NCBI GenBank assembly: GCA_028277205.1
Contig: JANQGT010000015.1
Span: 1-32,536 of the forward strand
DNA: 32,536 nt
Source of the DNA: Candidatus Altimarinota bacterium
GTDB taxonomy: Bacteria > Patescibacteriota > Gracilibacteria > BD1-5 > UBA2023
Reading direction: 5' to 3'
Shown: positions 30,125 through 32,536 of the stretch, in pieces
Numbering within the stretch: position 1 is the first letter of the stretch
Layout of the letters: each line of letters starts with the position of its first letter
Position numbers and translations under genes: made by a program
Notes under the pieces: model-generated
Seen by the model: the letters and a program-made list of their open reading frames with translations, nothing else
Told to the model about the DNA's origin: nothing
Database searches by the model: none

Positions 30125-31219
30125 ATGAATCGGTATCGTGTATACCTCGAAGCCGTAGGGCTCACGACTCGGCAGGCGGATGCGCTCCTCGTGGGTACAG
30201 AGGCGGAGACTGCATGGAGATCGCTTTCGTCCCGGACACTTTCTCCTCTGCCGATGATGGGCGATGAGAAAATCGCCAAAGTCCTCGAAGCCCATAAAGA
30301 CTTTTCACCCAAGCGCTACGACGCCACGATAGAGCGACTCGGCATCCGTATCGCCCTCAGGGACGAGGAGGGTGATATTCCCTATCCAGAGAGCCTCAGA
30401 GTCCTGTCAAATCCGCCGGGAATCCTCTTTGTGCGAGGAGGCGAACTGCCGAAACATTCGCATGCGGTCGCCGTCGTCGGCACGAGAAAGCCGACGGAGT
30501 ACGCCCGACGTGTACTCTCGTCGCTCATACCCGAGCTCGTGCGCAGAGAGTATACCATCCTCAGCGGCGGCGCCTACGGAGTGGATACACTGGCACATGA
30601 TCTCGCCATGAGATCAAATGGTCGCACGATCGCCGTCGTCGGGACAGGAGTCGATCGCGCCTATCCGCCCGAAAATCGCGGACTATTTGAAAAAATCATC
30701 GCATCGGGCGGCAGTATCGTCTCGCAGTTTCCTCTCGGTGCTTCCGCGAAGCCGTACCATTTTCCCATACGAAACGAGCTCATCGCAGCACTGTCGTGCA
30801 TGACGATCGTGCCTGAGGCAGCCAGAGAATCCGGCTCGCTCATCACGGCGCGACTCGCGCTCGATCTGGGGCGCGACGTCTATGCAGTTCCGGGCGATAT
30901 ATTTCGGGAAAACTCTACGGGCACAAACGGACTGCTGGAGTCCGGCGAAGCCGCCGCGATCGCTTCCGTCGAGTCGTTTTTGCGCGCGCTCGATGAAAGT
31001 CGCGCGCACTCGACGAATGTCGAAGCTCCAGCATCGAAGCATCAATCCGTCGATACCAGCGATCCCATCCTCATGACACTCTCTGAAAATCCCGAAACCC
31101 TCGATCGCCTCGTCGAAAAAACCGGTATCCCACTCTCCGAGCTGCATGCGCGTATCGCCGAGCTGGAGCTCGATACCGTCATTATCCGTACCCCCACAGG
31201 TCACTATGCCATCCGATAG
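30125..31219 (+). CDS. dprA: DNA processing protein DprA/Smf
   Basis: VAVVGTRKPTEYARRVLSSLIPELVRREYTILSGGAYGVDTLAHDLAM...GTGVDRAYPPENRGLFEKI...GSIVSQFPLGASAKPYHFPIRNELIAALSCMTIVPEAARESGSLITARLALDLGRDVYAVPGDI; C-terminal winged-helix-like region. Confidence 0.96.
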   Translation: MNRYRVYLEAVGLTTRQADALLVGTEAETAWRSLSSRTLSPLPMMGDEKIAKVLEAHKDFSPKRYDATIERLGIRIALRDEEGDIPYPESLRVLSNPPGILFVRGGELPKHSHAVAVVGTRKPTEYARRVLSSLIPELVRREYTILSGGAYGVDTLAHDLAMRSNGRTIAVVGTGVDRAYPPENRGLFEKIIASGGSIVSQFPLGASAKPYHFPIRNELIAALSCMTIVPEAARESGSLITARLALDLGRDVYAVPGDIFRENSTGTNGLLESGEAAAIASVESFLRALDESRAHSTNVEAPASKHQSVDTSDPILMTLSENPETLDRLVEKTGIPLSELHARIAELELDTVIIRTPTGHYAIR

Positions 31220-32255
31220 TCCGCTCATCATCCTCGCTGGAGGCGGGACGGGAGGACATGCGACTCCCCTTGCGAGCCTTCATGCTCGTCTTTCGCCGCA
31301 TCATCCGAGCTGGCGGTGGCGATGGATGGGAGAAAAACACAGCATCGAGGAGCGCATCGCAGCTGAAAATTCCATCCCGTTTTCGCCGATTTTCGCCGGG
31401 AAATTGCGTCGATATTTCTCTTTACGCACACTCGTCGATCCATGCAAAAATCTCGTGGGTATATTTCAGGTGATGTGGATATTTTGGCGAGAGCGTCCCT
31501 GTCTCATCTTTTCAAAGTGATGATACGTCTCACTTCCGACGATATTTGCGGGAGCGCTTCTCGGTATACCGGTTTTTTTACATGAGTCTGACAGTGTCCC
31601 CGGTCTCGCGAATCGCATTGCCGGACGATTCGCCGAGCGGATATTTCTCGGATTTTCTTCGGCGAGCGGATATTTTTCACCGCAAAAAACCGAGATCGTC
31701 TGACAGATTCTCTGCGATCGATTTACCGGCGAACGCGTACAGAGAGAGGACGATGCACGCCCGAGACTCCTCGTCATCTGCGGCAGTCAGGGCTCTGCGC
31801 GGATTTTTTCAGTGCTTTTACAGGCGCCCGAGATTTTTTTTTGATACGATACGACCATCATCCTCGGCACGCTCAATGCCGAATACCGCACACAATTCGA
31901 AGCATACGACGTGACCGTATACGATTTCGTCGATCCTCAGACACTCGCTGATATCTATGCCCGCACGGATATCGCCATCACCCGCGCGAGCGCGACGACA
32001 CTGTCGGAGCTGGCACTGTATGCGGTTCGCATGTGCATTATCCCGCTTCGTATCACGAGCGGTCAGGTGGAAAACGCCGAGATCTACTGTACGCAGGGTC
32101 ATGAAATTCTCGATGAGCGTACATTCGACGCTCGCACACTCGCGATGTCGATTGATCGACTCGCTTCATCATCGGGGGATTTCGAGACTCGGGATGATAT
32201 ATCCGCCGCGAAAACCATCGAGTCGCACATCGTATCTCTGCTGCAAAGGTGATAA
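31206..32255 (+). CDS. murG: UDP-N-acetylglucosamine--N-acetylmuramyl-(pentapeptide) pyrophosphoryl-undecaprenol N-acetylglucosamine transferase
   Basis: MPSDSPLIILAGGGTGGHATPLASLHARL...[53 protein letters not shown]...EIV-G-QILCDRF...LLVICGSQGSARIFSVLLQAPEIFF-G-YDTTIILG; five TGA=Gly including tandem TGATGA at 31518-31523; true stop TAA 32253-32255. Confidence 0.94.
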
Positions 32256-32261
32256 TCCGAG

Positions 32262-32288
32262 TTGTAATTTTGAAAAAATTTTTATACT
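32262..32288 (+). promoter_or_regulatory. Promoter for tRNA-Gln (TTGTAA-N15-TATACT)
   Basis: TTGTAAttttgaaaaaattttTATACT, 12 nt upstream of the tRNA 5' end. Confidence 0.5.
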
Positions 32289-32300
32289 TGGGGGCAATAT

Positions 32301-32375
32301 TCGGGATTAGCCAAGCGGTAAGGCAGCGGACTTTGACTCCGCCATTCGGGGGTTCGAATCCCTCATCCCGAGCCA
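32301..32375 (+). tRNA. tRNA-Gln (anticodon UUG), CCA encoded
   Basis: Acceptor TCGGGAT/ATCCCGA, D-arm TAGCCAAGCGGTAAGGC, anticodon loop CTTTGAC, T-arm GGGGGTTCGAATCCCTC, 3' G-CCA; U1-A72 typical of tRNA-Gln. Confidence 0.95.
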
Positions 32376-32479
32376 TTTTCAGTCATTCACTACCCCAAAG
32401 AATATTCAAACTTTTTTCAGTCCGAGAGAATCATACTATAAAAACCCCAAAAATTATTGAACTTTTCCTAGCTATCAAA

Positions 32480-32507
32480 TTGCTTTTCACTCTCTCTTTA
32501 GTATAAT
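32480..32507 (+). promoter_or_regulatory. Sigma70-like promoter (TTGCTT-N16-TATAAT)
   Basis: TTGCTTttcactctctctttagTATAAT, only 5 nt before the ATG at 32513. Confidence 0.6.
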
Positions 32508-32512
32508 TCCCG

Positions 32513-32536
32513 ATGAAATTATTTTATCACCATTCG
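32513..32536 (+). CDS. Start of a truncated CDS (MKLFYHHS...)
   Basis: ATG immediately downstream of a good promoter; only 8 codons visible. Confidence 0.3.

Noticed and set aside
299-32255. UGA=Trp (table 4) or selenocysteine as the recoding
   Set aside because: Positions align to invariant Gly (e.g. MurG SKGGYV, RecA GQGKEN), TGG is used normally for Trp, and the density across housekeeping genes excludes selenoproteins.
1-32536. CRISPR arrays, IS elements, toxin-antitoxin or restriction systems
   Set aside because: No regularly spaced direct repeats, transposase motifs or recognisable defence genes seen in any frame.

Overview
The window reads as a compact, gene-dense bacterial chromosome segment of the CPR/Patescibacteria type. 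UGA is not a stop here; it encodes glycine (NCBI translation table 25, known from Gracilibacteria/BD1-5 and Absconditabacteria/SR1). The supplied ORF track assumes the standard code, so most real genes appear as fragments that break at TGA. Reading TGA as Gly restores intact dnaX, recA, dnaJ, pyrH, polA, murG, cysS, nadK, ychF, pepF, mutY and others, with TGA falling on glycines that are invariant in their families (RecA AL-G-GG, RecA KL-G-QGKEN, MurG SK-GG-YV, PyrH -G-MLAT, YchF RLE-G). By manual count there are about 65 in-frame TGA codons, and all ~33 CDS with a visible end terminate at TAG or TAA. Re-reading also exposes three small genes invisible to the ORF track (5557-5835 -, 10198-10452 +, 28383-28820 -). 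Other observations: recurrent promoters with a 16-bp spacer, convergent genes whose stop codons overlap or abut (CTAA, TAGCTA), a MutY lacking the Fe-S cysteines, a polymerase-domain-only PolA, a 24-bp perfect palindrome, and several secreted Asp/Thr/Ser-rich proteins. A tRNA-Gln(UUG) lies near the right end. I saw no CRISPR array, transposon, rRNA or recognisable defence system. The recoding itself is known in related lineages; the hidden small genes and promoter architecture are the more likely new elements. All coordinates and translations were worked out by hand.
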